This document shows positions 16,092-25,179 of a stretch of DNA of 50,120 nt, piece after piece. The notes beneath the pieces were generated by a model. It was not told where the DNA came from. It ran no database searches and worked only from the letters and a program-made list of their open reading frames with translations. Each line of letters begins with the position of its first letter. Position 1 is the stretch's first letter. Location: positions 1 through 50,120 of the forward strand of contig JAJCYR010000101.1 in NCBI GenBank assembly GCA_029262775.1. Direction: 5' to 3'. The translations under genes were made by a program, and so were the position numbers. This DNA is from Bacteroidota bacterium. Its GTDB lineage: Bacteria; Bacteroidota; Rhodothermia; Rhodothermales; UBA10348.

Positions 16092-18736
16092 AGCCTCACG
16101 CTCAGAAATCCACCGGACGCGCTCCAAAGCGGGCGGCTACGCTGCTGGCGTGGTTTTGCAATCCGGATCTCTTTGATGAGATCGAAGGAGATCTTGCCGA
16201 GCAGTACAGCCATGACCGAACCCGTATGTCCGCACGACGAGCGGACGTCCGGCTTGTATGGGCTACCCTCTGTTTCTTCCGGCCAGTATTTCTGAAACGC
16301 CCGAACCAAATCCGTATCAACCATACCAACGCCATGTGGACATCAAACATCAAGGTCGCATCCCGTCATCTTCGACGACACGCTTTGTTTTCGGTCATCA
16401 ATACGGTGGGCCTTGCTGTGGCCATTGCCTGCTGTCTGTTGGCTGGATTGTATGTGGCACAGGAGACGTCGGTCGATCAATTCCACAGCAGGATCGACCG
16501 CACATACCGGCTCGGAACGAACTTCTCATCGGAAAACGGTGGAACCGGCTACAATTCAACTGTGGATTGGCCAGTCGGGCGTATGGTGCGAGAGCGGTAC
16601 CCGCAAGTGGAATCGGTCGTGCATATGCGCATGGGACCCTCGAAAATCAGCCTTCAGTCAGGGTACCACTTCAAAGACGTGTTCTATGCTGAAAACACAT
16701 TCATGGATGTCTTTGATTTCCCCGTCATTCACGGTAGCTCGACCGGCATGCTCGTGGATCCGTACACCGCGGTGATTTCCCGCAGTGCTGCCCTGGACCT
16801 GTTCGGAAAGGAGGATGCACGCGGGGAGTTGATTGTGCTCGAGGATTCCGTCGCGTACGAAATCACCGGCGTGCTCGACGTGCCCCGTCGGTCCCACATC
16901 CAATTCGATGTCCTTCTGTCCTTTGCAACGTTCACAGCCCGGACGCCTGAATTCCATAACCCCGGTCACTGGCTGGACCTCAATATGATCAATTACGTCC
17001 TGCTCCGGCAAGACGTTAACAAATCTGCCGTAGCGGAACCGCTGTCCCATCTTCTGGACCAGGAAATAGGCACCTTACTGACGGAATACGGCTATACGGC
17101 GGAGCTCGTCTTGGAACCCCTGCAGGACGTGTATCTGCGCAGCGAACGAGGAAACAACCTCGGTCCGACGGGCAGCCTGATGTATGTGTGGCTCATCGGA
17201 CTGACGGGCGCATTCATCCTGGTCATTGCCATCATCAATTTTGTCAACCTCACAACGTCCCGCTCGGTGGAGCGTGCCCGGGAAGTAGGCGTGCGCAAAT
17301 CGGTCGGCGCCACAAGATCCTCATTGGTGCACCAGTTCATCACAGAAGCGCTTGTCTTGACCCTGGTTGCCACGATTGCCGGCTGGATGGTGGCCGCACT
17401 CTTCCTCGGTGGATTCAATAACCTTTCAGGAGCTTCCCTCGTGATATCCACGCTCTGGTCCGTGCCCTTTCTGGCCGGAATGGTGGGACTTTGGTTGATG
17501 GTCGGAATCCTTGCCGGTGTCTATCCGGCTGTGATCCTGTCACGGCACGAGGCAGCGGCCGTACTGAAGGGCCGGTTGTCCACGGACCGTTCTGGCATCA
17601 TGTTCCGTCGTGGCCTGGTCGTATTTCAGTTTGGAGTCTCCATCGTGCTCATTGTCGGCTCGCTGGTGGTGAACAGCCAGATCCGTCGGATGACTACGGC
17701 CGATCTCGGATTCGACCGGGAACAGGTGGTGGTCATTCCTGTCGGTCAACTCGACGCCGAGCGATTCATCCAATCACACGACGTTTTCGTCAATGATCTC
17801 GCTGCTCTATCAGGCGTCGAAGCCGTGACATCCACCAATTCCATTCCTGGTCGCAGTGGCTGGCGAAGCAAGATGGTCTGGCCCGAAGGCCGAGACCGTG
17901 ATAACGGCCTCATTGTGGAAGTGGTAACCGTCGACCACGACTATGTCCAGACCATGGGTCTCGACATCGTGGCCGGCAGGAATTTTGACCGATCCCATGC
18001 AACGGATACAATCGAAGGCGCCCTGATAAACGAAGCCGCCGTGGTGGAAATGGGATGGGGAACGCCAGAGAACGCAATCGGAAAGACCATCGACTCTCCA
18101 TCAAACATCCATCAGACGGTCGTAGGCGTCGTGGCCGACTACCATCATCACAGCTTGAAAGAGGTCATCAAGCCGATTGTGTACGCCATCAAGCCATGGT
18201 ATGACTATGTAGCCGTACGTGGCGATACCCGGCAATTGGTCGCCCTCGCTCCACAGCTCGAACGTGTCTGGAACACCCATTTTCCGGGTTTTGGTTTTTC
18301 CTCGTTTTTCCTTGACAACGATTTTGATCAACAGTACAGATCAGAACTGATCGTTCAACGCGTCGTCATCCTGTACACGTTTCTCGCCATCCTGATTTCC
18401 TGTCTCGGGCTGTTCAGCCTTGCAGCCTATTCTTCAGTGCGCAGAACGAAGGAAATCGGAATCCGCAGGGCACTGGGTGCATCGATCACCAGCATTGTTG
18501 GATTGCTGTCGCGTGAGTATCTCGTGCTCGTCGGCATCGCCTTGCTGATCGGTATTCCCACCTCGTTCGCGCTCGTGCAGACATGGCTGAAGACGTTTCC
18601 AGACCCCGTTACACCGGGGCCCGGCATATTCCTGCTGACCGCGTTGACTGCACTCTCGGTTGCGCTCGCGACCGTGCTCTACCAAGCCGTCAGAGCTGCA
18701 TCGGCAAGCCCGGCACAAAGTCTGAAATCGGTATAG
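16088..18736 (+). CDS. FtsX/MacB-type ABC transporter permease with N-terminal prefix domain
   Basis: Protein of 882 residues. Residues ~1-80 are a soluble prefix (AWFCNPDLFDEIEGDLAEQY) of the type called permease prefix domain, found in PadR-linked permeases. Then follow a first membrane helix (~98-124), an extracytoplasmic MacB-like domain, helices at ~364-390, 416-440 and 456-482, a second set starting at ~508-530 with another extracytoplasmic domain, and helices at ~761-783, 810-834 and 845-869, giving eight in all. The FtsX signatures AREVGVRKSVGATRSSL and TKEIGIRRALGAS occur once per half. No ATPase gene is nearby, so it is an orphan permease whose partner is elsewhere or absent. The family includes MacB-like mechanotransmission exporters; the substrate is unknown. 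The start overlaps the padR stop. Confidence 0.9.
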   Translation: MKPHAQKSTGRAPKRAATLLAWFCNPDLFDEIEGDLAEQYSHDRTRMSARRADVRLVWATLCFFRPVFLKRPNQIRINHTNAMWTSNIKVASRHLRRHALFSVINTVGLAVAIACCLLAGLYVAQETSVDQFHSRIDRTYRLGTNFSSENGGTGYNSTVDWPVGRMVRERYPQVESVVHMRMGPSKISLQSGYHFKDVFYAENTFMDVFDFPVIHGSSTGMLVDPYTAVISRSAALDLFGKEDARGELIVLEDSVAYEITGVLDVPRRSHIQFDVLLSFATFTARTPEFHNPGHWLDLNMINYVLLRQDVNKSAVAEPLSHLLDQEIGTLLTEYGYTAELVLEPLQDVYLRSERGNNLGPTGSLMYVWLIGLTGAFILVIAIINFVNLTTSRSVERAREVGVRKSVGATRSSLVHQFITEALVLTLVATIAGWMVAALFLGGFNNLSGASLVISTLWSVPFLAGMVGLWLMVGILAGVYPAVILSRHEAAAVLKGRLSTDRSGIMFRRGLVVFQFGVSIVLIVGSLVVNSQIRRMTTADLGFDREQVVVIPVGQLDAERFIQSHDVFVNDLAALSGVEAVTSTNSIPGRSGWRSKMVWPEGRDRDNGLIVEVVTVDHDYVQTMGLDIVAGRNFDRSHATDTIEGALINEAAVVEMGWGTPENAIGKTIDSPSNIHQTVVGVVADYHHHSLKEVIKPIVYAIKPWYDYVAVRGDTRQLVALAPQLERVWNTHFPGFGFSSFFLDNDFDQQYRSELIVQRVVILYTFLAILISCLGLFSLAAYSSVRRTKEIGIRRALGASITSIVGLLSREYLVLVGIALLIGIPTSFALVQTWLKTFPDPVTPGPGIFLLTALTALSVALATVLYQAVRAASASPAQSLKSV

Positions 18737-18767
18737 AAGGCGGTTGAATACGTGGAGCGCCGCTTCT
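18735..18767. terminator. Weak hairpin between convergent permease and DUF721 genes
   Basis: AGAA-g-GCGG pairs with CCGC-TTCT (one bulge, long loop) across the 30-base convergent gap, touching both stop codons. There is no T run, so this is only a possible bidirectional transcription stop. Confidence 0.25.
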
Positions 18768-19057
18768 CAGCGGAATACGATTTCACGCACGGCTTGACGC
18801 CCGAGCTCGTCGTTGAGCCGCTCGCACCACTGCTTTCGCTGGGCATGCAGTTCGTGCCGCCAGGCCGCGGACGACACGTGCACGAACAGCCGGTCCTTTT
18901 CGAGTCGACTTGACTCCACCTGGGCCCGCATGGGCGGACTCATCAGATCTTCCCAGACCGCAATGACCCGCCCTCTCTCCAGGTGCGAGTCCAATCCGAT
19001 TTCGGCGCTCACCTGCCGAAGAATGTCTCCCAGTTTTTGCGGCTTGGAATATCGCAC
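18767..19057 (-). CDS. DUF721 (DciA-like) domain protein
   Basis: The domain starts at KPQKLGDILRQVSAEIGLD and ends ERLNDELGRQAVREIVF. The preferred start is GTG at 19057 (VRYSKPQKLG, 96 residues), because family members usually begin just before this point and the upstream stretch has the look of spacer DNA, with GTTGGCGGTTGGCGATTGGC repeats. The alternative ATG at 19180 gives 137 residues and would overlap the start codon of the divergent cystathionine gamma-synthase-like gene. DUF721 includes DciA, which loads the replicative helicase DnaB in many bacteria; this short bacteroidotal type is only distantly similar, so a replication role is tentative. It has no membrane segment. Confidence 0.75.
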   Translation of the reverse strand: MRYSKPQKLGDILRQVSAEIGLDSHLERGRVIAVWEDLMSPPMRAQVESSRLEKDRLFVHVSSAAWRHELHAQRKQWCERLNDELGRQAVREIVFR

Positions 19058-19178
19058 GGGTCGTAATCGGTCCGTATAGTGGTTGGCGGTTGGCGATTGG
19101 CGGGAAAAGACACTCGAAAAGGCGCTGAGCACAACCGGATCGTATTGCACGAGCCGTTTGAGCCTGCTACCTTTGCGC

Positions 19179-20309
19179 ATGCATATCGAATCAATACTGG
19201 CGCACGCCGGATGTGATCCGGACCAGGATCAGGACGACGCCACGCCGCCCATCCACCTCACGACGACATTTCGTCGTGATTCCCAAGGTAATTGGCCCTC
19301 CGGACATAAATATGCACGCATCAGCAACCCGACGAGGGCACGCCTCGAGCGCGTATTGACCGACCTTGAGCCTGCCAGTCAGGCTCTCGCCTTCTCGTCC
19401 GGCATGGCTGCAGCCGCCGCATTGCTCCAGAGCCTGGACGCCGGAGCCACGGTAATGCTTGCCCGGGACGTGTACTTCGGCGTCCGCGTACTGGCCAGCG
19501 ACATGGCCGAACGGGGACACATCCAGTTGCACACGTTCGATGCGCACCTCGGGCTGCAGTCCGGGGACATGGCGGCGCTCGCGGCCGCGCATCTCGTCTG
19601 GATCGAGACGCCCTCCAACCCCCTGCTGCAAATTACCGATATCGAAGGGCTGGCCAACGCCTGCCACACCCATAACCCGGACGCACGCCTGGTCGTCGAT
19701 GGCACCTGGACGACGCCGTTCATCCAGCAGCCCCTGTCGCTCGGAGCCGACGTAGTGTTTCATTCTCTCACCAAGTACATGGCCGGCCACTCGGACGTGC
19801 TGGGCGGTGCCCTGCTGTTTCGCCGGGAAGACGATCTTTATGCTCGCGTTCGCCGGACCCAGGAGACAGGCGGAGCCGTACTGGACCCCTTTTCGTGCTG
19901 GCTTACGCTGCGCGGCCTGCGCACACTCGCCGTCCGCCTGCGGGTCCAACAGGAATCGGCGCTGGCTGTCGCCCGGTTCCTTGAGGGCCATGCGCGCGTC
20001 GTGCGCGTCCATTATCCAGGTCTGACCAGTCACCCCGGGCACGAAGTGGCCGCCCACCAAATGCGCGGCTACGGGGCCATGTGTTCGTTCCAGACCGGTC
20101 GGTCCGGTGCCGAGACGCTGGCGCTCGTTGGACGTGCACAGGTTTTTATACAGGCCACGAGCCTTGGCGGGACCGAAAGCCTGATTGAGCACAGACGGTC
20201 CGCAGAGGGCGAGGCGTCCCACACCCCGGAAGATCTGGTGCGGCTCTCCATGGGATTGGAACACATCGACGACCTCGTTCGTGACCTGGCCCGAATGCTG
20301 AATTATTAA
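19179..20309 (+). CDS. Cystathionine gamma-synthase/lyase family PLP enzyme
   Basis: Protein of 376 residues from MHIESILAHAGCD; the open frame reaches 19083, but the added residues are not family-like. It belongs to the Cys/Met metabolism PLP group: YARISNPTRARLE (46-58), the SSGMAAAAALL phosphate site (73-83), ETPSNPLL (143-150), VDGTWTTPFIQQPLSLGAD (173-191) and the PLP lysine Lys199 in HSLTKYMAGHSDVLGG. The usual VDNTFATP is VDGTWTTP here; Gly at that place also occurs in plant-type cystathionine gamma-synthases. Likely reactions are cystathionine synthesis from an activated homoserine and cysteine, or a gamma- or beta-elimination; the sequence alone does not decide. The proline dehydrogenase gene follows by 24 bases. 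Confidence 0.88.
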   Translation: MHIESILAHAGCDPDQDQDDATPPIHLTTTFRRDSQGNWPSGHKYARISNPTRARLERVLTDLEPASQALAFSSGMAAAAALLQSLDAGATVMLARDVYFGVRVLASDMAERGHIQLHTFDAHLGLQSGDMAALAAAHLVWIETPSNPLLQITDIEGLANACHTHNPDARLVVDGTWTTPFIQQPLSLGADVVFHSLTKYMAGHSDVLGGALLFRREDDLYARVRRTQETGGAVLDPFSCWLTLRGLRTLAVRLRVQQESALAVARFLEGHARVVRVHYPGLTSHPGHEVAAHQMRGYGAMCSFQTGRSGAETLALVGRAQVFIQATSLGGTESLIEHRRSAEGEASHTPEDLVRLSMGLEHIDDLVRDLARMLNY

Positions 20310-20333
20310 CGTAGGCGATTTCAACCTCAGAAC

Positions 20334-21191
20334 ATGCAGTTACCATTCATTCTCGCCAGACGTTTTGTCGCTGCCCAGGACGTAGAAGGCACACTTCCCA
20401 AGGCCGCCGAGCTCAAGGGGCAGGGACTCTCCACCACACTCGATCTGCTTGGCGAATACGTACGGGAACGGGCCGTCGTGGACCAGGCCAAGGCATCCTA
20501 CGTGGAACTGGTACGCGCCCTCCACGATACGGACGCGCCAATAGACCGAAACATTTCCATCAAGCTCTCCATGTTGGGGCTGAACATTGACCGGTCGCTG
20601 TGCCTCGACAACATGCGCGAACTGCTCGATGTGGCGCGAGAGACCGATACCTTCGTGCGCATTGACATGGAGGGCTCCGACGTTACCGAGGCTACGCTTG
20701 AGATCTTCGAGGAGGTCCATGCCGAGTACGACCGTCATGTCGGAGTGGTACTACAGGCCTACCTGAAGCGGACGCGGGAAGACGTCGAGAGAATGTGTGC
20801 ACTTGGCGCCCGCGTCCGCCTCTGTAAAGGTGCCTACAAGGAGCCGGAGTACCTGGCCTGGCAGCGGATGTCCGACATTCGAGAGCGCTACTCCGAGTAC
20901 ATTGAAATGCTGCTCACCCGAGGAAATTTCCCCGCCATAGCCACGCATGACGACCTGCTTCTGGACGCCACGAAATCGTTCGTCTCGTCACGCGATATCA
21001 CACCCGAGCGTTTCGAATTCCAGATGCTCTACGGCATCCGTCCCGATACGCAGCTCCAGATTCGCCAGGAAGGGTACGGTATGCGCGTCTACGTTCCATT
21101 CGGCACGGCCTGGCTGCCCTACTTCTCGCGCCGCCTACGGGAGCGCAAGGAGAACGTGTGGTTCATCCTGAAAAACCTGTTCCGCAAATAG
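20334..21191 (+). CDS. Proline dehydrogenase (monofunctional)
   Basis: Protein of 285 residues, an FAD-dependent TIM-barrel enzyme that oxidises proline to pyrroline-5-carboxylate and passes electrons to the quinone pool. Family motifs are RIDMEGSDVTEATLEIF (109-125), LQAYLKRTREDV (140-151), RLCKGAYKEP (162-171), ATHDD (203-207), FEFQMLYGIRPD (228-239) and the substrate-binding end GYGMRVYVPFGTAWLPYF followed by RRLRER (266-271). The size fits the short PutB/PRODH form without the aldehyde dehydrogenase domain of PutA. It follows the cystathionine gamma-synthase-like gene by 24 bases and is probably co-transcribed with it. It ends 16 bases from trxB on the other strand. Confidence 0.93.
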   Translation: MQLPFILARRFVAAQDVEGTLPKAAELKGQGLSTTLDLLGEYVRERAVVDQAKASYVELVRALHDTDAPIDRNISIKLSMLGLNIDRSLCLDNMRELLDVARETDTFVRIDMEGSDVTEATLEIFEEVHAEYDRHVGVVLQAYLKRTREDVERMCALGARVRLCKGAYKEPEYLAWQRMSDIRERYSEYIEMLLTRGNFPAIATHDDLLLDATKSFVSSRDITPERFEFQMLYGIRPDTQLQIRQEGYGMRVYVPFGTAWLPYFSRRLRERKENVWFILKNLFRK

Positions 21192-21194
21192 AGG

Positions 21195-21209
21195 GAGTCG
21201 AGGCGACTC
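21195..21209. terminator. Short perfect hairpin between convergent PRODH and trxB
   Basis: GAGTCG-AGG-CGACTC fills the 16-base convergent gap and reaches into the trxB stop codon. The position suggests a bidirectional transcription stop, but there is no T run. Confidence 0.35.
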
Positions 21210-22158
21210 ACTCCTGCCCAACGAGCCACCGTTCGGCGTCGATCGCGGCCATACATCCGGTGCCGGCTGCCGTGACGGCCTGCCGGTACACGTGGTCCTG
21301 GGCGTCACCACAGGCGAACACGCCCTCTACGCTGGTGTACGTCGAATCCGGCTTCGTAATGATGTACCCCATCTCGTTCTTCTTCAGCTGCTCACCGAAG
21401 ATTTCGGTGTTCGGCTTGTGGCCAATGGCTACAAAGAAGCCCTGCACGGGAAGCGTCCGGACGTCTCCCGTCTCCACATTCTCGATTACGAGTCCATCTA
21501 CCTCCTTGTCGCCGAGCACATCCGTCACCGTCGTATTCCAGATCACTTCGACCTTTTCATGCGACAGCACGCGATCCTGCATGATCTGCGACGCACGGAA
21601 TGCATCCCGCCGGTGAATAACGTAGACGCGGGACGCAAAGCGGGTCAGAAAAAGTGCCTCTTCCATGGCCGTATCGCCACCGCCCACGACGGCGACTTCC
21701 TGGTCGCGGAAAAATGCACCGTCACAGGTGGCACATGCCGAGACACCATGTCCAAGCAACCGGCGCTCATTTTCCAGGCCAATATACTGGGCCGATGCTC
21801 CCGTTGACACAACAACGGCCTCCGCCACGACCGGCGTTTCCTCATCCACGACAAGGCGGAACGGGCGCTCCGAGAAGTCAGCCGATGTAACCGTTCCGTA
21901 ACGCAGATCGGCGCCAAACCGTGCCGCCTGCTGCTCGAACTGCTCCATCATCTGGGGCCCCATGATCCCATCCGGGAAACCCGGATAGTTCTCCACATCC
22001 GTCGTCGTGATGAGCTGCCCACCGGGCTCTGGCCCCTGGAACACAGCCGGGGCCAGGTTGGCGCGCGCCGCATAAAGCGCGGCCGTCAGGCCTGCTGGAC
22101 CGGTCCCTATAATCACCACCTTGTGGTACTCGGCACCGGCAAAATCAATGCCTTCCAT
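21208..22158 (-). CDS. trxB: Thioredoxin reductase
   Basis: Start at ATG 22158 (MEGIDFAGAEYHK, 316 residues); the longer frame to 22440 lies inside trxA and is rejected. This is the low-molecular-weight flavoprotein that reduces thioredoxin with NADPH. It has the FAD motif GTGPAG (18-23), PGGQL (46-50), ENYPGFP, the redox pair C-A-T-C-D-G (Cys142, Cys145), the NADPH motif GGGDTAMEEA (159-168), HRRD and the closing FAD stretch VFACGDAQD. It starts four bases after the trxA stop, so trxA-trxB form an operon, with purL upstream on the same strand. Confidence 0.97.
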   Translation of the reverse strand: MEGIDFAGAEYHKVVIIGTGPAGLTAALYAARANLAPAVFQGPEPGGQLITTTDVENYPGFPDGIMGPQMMEQFEQQAARFGADLRYGTVTSADFSERPFRLVVDEETPVVAEAVVVSTGASAQYIGLENERRLLGHGVSACATCDGAFFRDQEVAVVGGGDTAMEEALFLTRFASRVYVIHRRDAFRASQIMQDRVLSHEKVEVIWNTTVTDVLGDKEVDGLVIENVETGDVRTLPVQGFFVAIGHKPNTEIFGEQLKKNEMGYIITKPDSTYTSVEGVFACGDAQDHVYRQAVTAAGTGCMAAIDAERWLVGQE

Positions 22159-22162
22159 GGCG

Positions 22163-22507
22163 TCAGGCCGGTTGGTTGGCAAGATTCTCCAAGCGCTCGG
22201 AAAGCACTTTTTTGGGAGCCGTACCGACGAGTTGATCAACGACCTCGCCGTCCTTGAAGAAAAGCAGCGTAGGAATGGAGCGGACGCCGTACGACATGGG
22301 TGTCTGCGGATTGTGGTCCACATCCATCTTGGCCACCTTTGCGCGACCACCAAATTCCGCTGCCATCTCTTCGATGACAGGCGCAATAATACGACACGGA
22401 CCGCACCATGCAGCCCAGAAGTCGACGAGAACTGGTACATCAGAGTCCAACACTTCGCTTTTGAAGTTGGCGTCCGTGAGCGTGATGTATTTGGCGTTGT
22501 CTGCCAT
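22163..22507 (-). CDS. trxA: Thioredoxin
   Basis: Protein of 114 residues with the thioredoxin fold and active site W-C-G-P-C (Cys35, Cys38), preceded by [15 protein letters not shown] and followed by the cis-proline region [13 protein letters not shown]. There is no signal peptide, so it is a cytoplasmic disulfide reductant recycled by the product of the next gene, trxB (4-base gap). It lies 70 bases after purL on the same strand. Confidence 0.97.
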   Translation of the reverse strand: MADNAKYITLTDANFKSEVLDSDVPVLVDFWAAWCGPCRIIAPVIEEMAAEFGGRAKVAKMDVDHNPQTPMSYGVRSIPTLLFFKDGEVVDQLVGTAPKKVLSERLENLANQPA

Positions 22508-22522
22508 TACGGTTTCCTGATA

Positions 22523-22567
22523 GTTGTTTCAACAAGTAGTAGGTCCTGGCGCTTGTGTACACCAAGC
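22523..22567 (-). other. Two hairpins between purL and trxA
   Basis: In the 70-base gap, GCTTG/CAAGC (22551-22567) lies just after the purL stop and GTTG-TTT-CAAC (22523-22533) lies just before the trxA leader. They may separate purL from trxA expression. Neither has a T run, so read-through is likely. Confidence 0.25.
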
Positions 22568-22577
22568 CGGGGGCGCG

Positions 22578-24899
22578 TTACACACCCATCATGCGCGGAA
22601 TGGTATCCTCGTAGGTGTCCGACATGATCTGTCGACCGAGCCGGATGAACTCCCTTCCACGACGCCTGACAACGAGCTCGGTACCAGCAACGTTTCCGAT
22701 TCGTGACAATTGCACACGGCTCTTCTCTGCTGTCGCCCGAAGGCCATCTTCCCGGTCGGCAGCGCACGAGATCACGATGCGCGACTGGGCCTCTCCGAAG
22801 AGCAACGTATCGAGCCGCCCCGCATCCAGGGCCGTGAGGTCCACTTCCGCTCCCAGATCGTCCGACTGCAGCACAGACTCCGCCAGACAGACAGCCAGTC
22901 CACCGTCAGACACGTCGTGTGCACTGTGCACGGCGCCGGAATGAATCATTTCAAGACAGGCCGTATGGATACGACACTCGTCTTCCAGGTCAAACAGGGG
23001 AGCATCCCCGGCCACCGTGCCATGCACATGCGACAGATACTCACTCGCTTCAATGCCATGCGGCGCATTGCGCTCCGGATGCAGCAGACAGATCACGTCT
23101 CCGGCGGACTTGAACTCGGCCGATGTCGTGTGGGCCTCCACATCGTCCACAATGCCCAACATTCCGATCGTTGGCGTCGGAAACACGGCGCTCTCCGGGT
23201 TTTCATTGTAGAACGACACATTTCCCCCCGTCACGGGTGTGTTCAGCAGGCGACACGCATCGCCCATTCCTGCCACCGCCTCCCTGAAGACCCAATACTG
23301 TTCCGGTTTGTACGGATTGCCGAAGTTCAGGCAGTTGGTGACGGCTACCGGTCGCCCCCCCGAACAGATCACATTGCGGGCCGCTTCGGCCACAGCGATC
23401 TGCGCACCTTTTCTTGGATTCAGGTATACGTACCGTCCGTTGCAGTCGGTTTTCACGGCGAGTCCCCGGTTGGTCCCCTTGATCCGCACGACGGCGGCAT
23501 CGGTCTTTCCGGGTCCCTGAACTGTATTGGTCCGCACCATGGTGTCATACTGCTCGTAGACCCATCGCTTCGACGCAATGTTGGGCGCAGACAGCATGTT
23601 CATTAGAACCTGCTGCGCCTCCTCCTCCGGAAGATCGTCAATGTCAGCCTCATTCCAGGCCATGGTCTGCTCCAGATAAGAGGGCCGCGTCGCTTCCCGG
23701 ATGTAGACGGGCGCACCGCCTCCAAGTACGAGGTGATGCGCCGGCACGTCGGCTACCAACTCTCCGTGCCAGAACACTTCGACGTTTCCGGACGAGGTCA
23801 CCTCGCCGATATCAACGGCGTGCAGATCCCACTTCTCGAAAATATCCTCCAGCTCCTTCTCGCGCCCGGGCGTGCAAACAATCAGCATACGCTCCTGGCT
23901 CTCGGACAGCAGGACCTCGTACGGTGTCATCCCCTCCTCGCGCATGGGAACCCGATCCACGTGAATACGCATCCCGGCTTCCCCCTTCGCACTCATTTCG
24001 CACGTGGAGCAGGTAATGCCTGCTGCACCCATGTCCTGGATGCCCACCACGGCCCCGCTTGCAATAACCTCAAGAGAGGCCTCAAGCAGCAGTTTCTCCG
24101 TGAACGGATCGCCCACCTGCACGCTCGGACGCTTCGCTTCGCTCGCTTCCGAGATTTCTTCCGATGCGAACGTGGCACCATGAATGCCGTCCCGCCCTGT
24201 GGCCGAGCCCACGATGTACACGCGGTTGCCCAGGCCCTCCGCAATGGCCGATGCCGTCTCACCGACACGCACAATCCCCACGCTCATGGCATTCACGAGG
24301 GGGTTACCCTCGTAGGACGGATCGAAATAGACCTCTCCAGCCACTGTCGGGACGCCGAATGAGTTTCCATAATCTCCGATTCCGCGGACCACGCCGTCAA
24401 ATAGATAGCGAACGCGCGGACTCTCGAGTGAGCCGAACCGCAGGGAGTTGAGGGAGCAGATGGGACGTGCGCCCATCGTGAAAATATCCCGTTGTATGCC
24501 CCCGACACCGGTCGCCGCACCCTGATAGGGTTCAACGGCCGACGGGTGGTTGTGGGATTCGATCTTGAAGGCAACAGCCAGTCCCTCACCAATGTCCACC
24601 AGGCCGGCATTCTCTTCACCCGCACCCACGAGCAGCGCTTCCCCTTCCCTTGGCAGCTTTTTCAATTCTGCGATGGAGTTCTTGTAGGAACAGTGCTCGC
24701 TCCACATCACGGAGTAAATTCCCAGTTCCACGAACGACGGTACACGTCCCAACCTTTCGAGAATCCAGTTGTACTCTTCGTCCGTTAAACCGTGTTCTCG
24801 TGCCAGTTCGGGCGTCACGTGTGGCTCCTGGTTCACTGCCTGTTTCCTGATTGATTCGAGTGATACACAATATACGTTTGGCCCCTGACCAGCTTGCAT
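22578..24899 (-). CDS. purL: Phosphoribosylformylglycinamidine synthase, small PurL
   Basis: Protein of 773 residues from ATG 24899. A GTG at 24836 ([17 protein letters not shown]) gives 752 residues and is a strong alternative, because the first 21 residues are not family-like. It is the small PurL type (about 740 residues), which needs separate PurS and PurQ; neither is in the window. It catalyses the ATP-dependent conversion of FGAR to FGAM in purine synthesis. Motifs are [61 protein letters not shown], and in the second half [23 protein letters not shown] and [16 protein letters not shown]. It is the first gene of a purL-trxA-trxB run and points away from the axis. Confidence 0.96.
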   Translation of the reverse strand: MQAGQGPNVYCVSLESIRKQAVNQEPHVTPELAREHGLTDEEYNWILERLGRVPSFVELGIYSVMWSEHCSYKNSIAELKKLPREGEALLVGAGEENAGLVDIGEGLAVAFKIESHNHPSAVEPYQGAATGVGGIQRDIFTMGARPICSLNSLRFGSLESPRVRYLFDGVVRGIGDYGNSFGVPTVAGEVYFDPSYEGNPLVNAMSVGIVRVGETASAIAEGLGNRVYIVGSATGRDGIHGATFASEEISEASEAKRPSVQVGDPFTEKLLLEASLEVIASGAVVGIQDMGAAGITCSTCEMSAKGEAGMRIHVDRVPMREEGMTPYEVLLSESQERMLIVCTPGREKELEDIFEKWDLHAVDIGEVTSSGNVEVFWHGELVADVPAHHLVLGGGAPVYIREATRPSYLEQTMAWNEADIDDLPEEEAQQVLMNMLSAPNIASKRWVYEQYDTMVRTNTVQGPGKTDAAVVRIKGTNRGLAVKTDCNGRYVYLNPRKGAQIAVAEAARNVICSGGRPVAVTNCLNFGNPYKPEQYWVFREAVAGMGDACRLLNTPVTGGNVSFYNENPESAVFPTPTIGMLGIVDDVEAHTTSAEFKSAGDVICLLHPERNAPHGIEASEYLSHVHGTVAGDAPLFDLEDECRIHTACLEMIHSGAVHSAHDVSDGGLAVCLAESVLQSDDLGAEVDLTALDAGRLDTLLFGEAQSRIVISCAADREDGLRATAEKSRVQLSRIGNVAGTELVVRRRGREFIRLGRQIMSDTYEDTIPRMMGV

Positions 24900-24905
24900 A
24901 AAGAA

Positions 24906-24941
24906 TCAACTCATCTTCCAGCGTCAATTCATCTTCCAGCG
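24906..24941. repeat. 18-bp tandem duplication upstream of purL (left)
   Basis: Two adjacent copies, TCAACTCATCTTCCAGCG and TCAATTCATCTTCCAGCG, differ by one base and end seven bases before the purL ATG. It is probably a replication-slippage duplication in the leader. Confidence 0.8.
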
Positions 24942-25039
24942 TCTCAATAACGCGCTACCGAGCGCAAGGAGCCCCTGTCAACACCTTTCTGGCCCCCCAC
25001 ATCCGGAACCGCCGATGTACATAAATACGGGTGGACAAC

Positions 25040-25081
25040 AAAAAAGGCGCCGCATTCAATATTGAATGCGGCGCCTTTTTT
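25040..25081. terminator. Palindromic terminator-like hairpin at the axis
   Basis: A run of six A, then GGCGCCGCATTCAAT and its exact reverse complement, then six T: a GC-rich stem with A and T tracts on both sides, the form of a bidirectional rho-independent terminator (the inner AATATT would open as the loop). Because the whole window is symmetric about it, the true extent of the natural hairpin and what lay beyond it cannot be read. In the real genome it probably ended the gene before purL, which is missing here. Confidence 0.7.
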
Positions 25082-25179
25082 GTTGTCCACCCGTATTTAT
25101 GTACATCGGCGGTTCCGGATGTGGGGGGCCAGAAAGGTGTTGACAGGGGCTCCTTGCGCTCGGTAGCGCGTTATTGAGA

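Larger units (their letters stand above)
1..25060 (+). repeat. Left arm of window-long inverted repeat
   Basis: This half is the reverse complement of 25061-50120. All reading frames are mirrored with equal length and translation (start and end coordinates of partners add to 50121), and the outer ends and the centre match base for base where compared. The absence of any divergence over 25 kb, including intergenic DNA, argues for an assembly or amplification fold-back rather than an old duplication. The genes are described in detail on this arm. Confidence 0.97.

Noticed and set aside
19191..20324. 377-residue minus-strand frame
   Set aside because: Antisense shadow of the cystathionine gamma-synthase-like gene.
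21208..22440. 410-residue form of thioredoxin reductase
   Set aside because: The extra N-terminal part is trxA read in another frame. The ATG at 22158 gives the usual length and a 4-base spacing from trxA.
22710..23606. 298-residue plus-strand frame
   Set aside because: Antisense shadow of purL, with no family features.
24616..24927. 103-residue frame over the purL start and its mirror at 25194-25505
   Set aside because: It is made of the 18-bp repeat and an alternate frame of purL, with no family resemblance.
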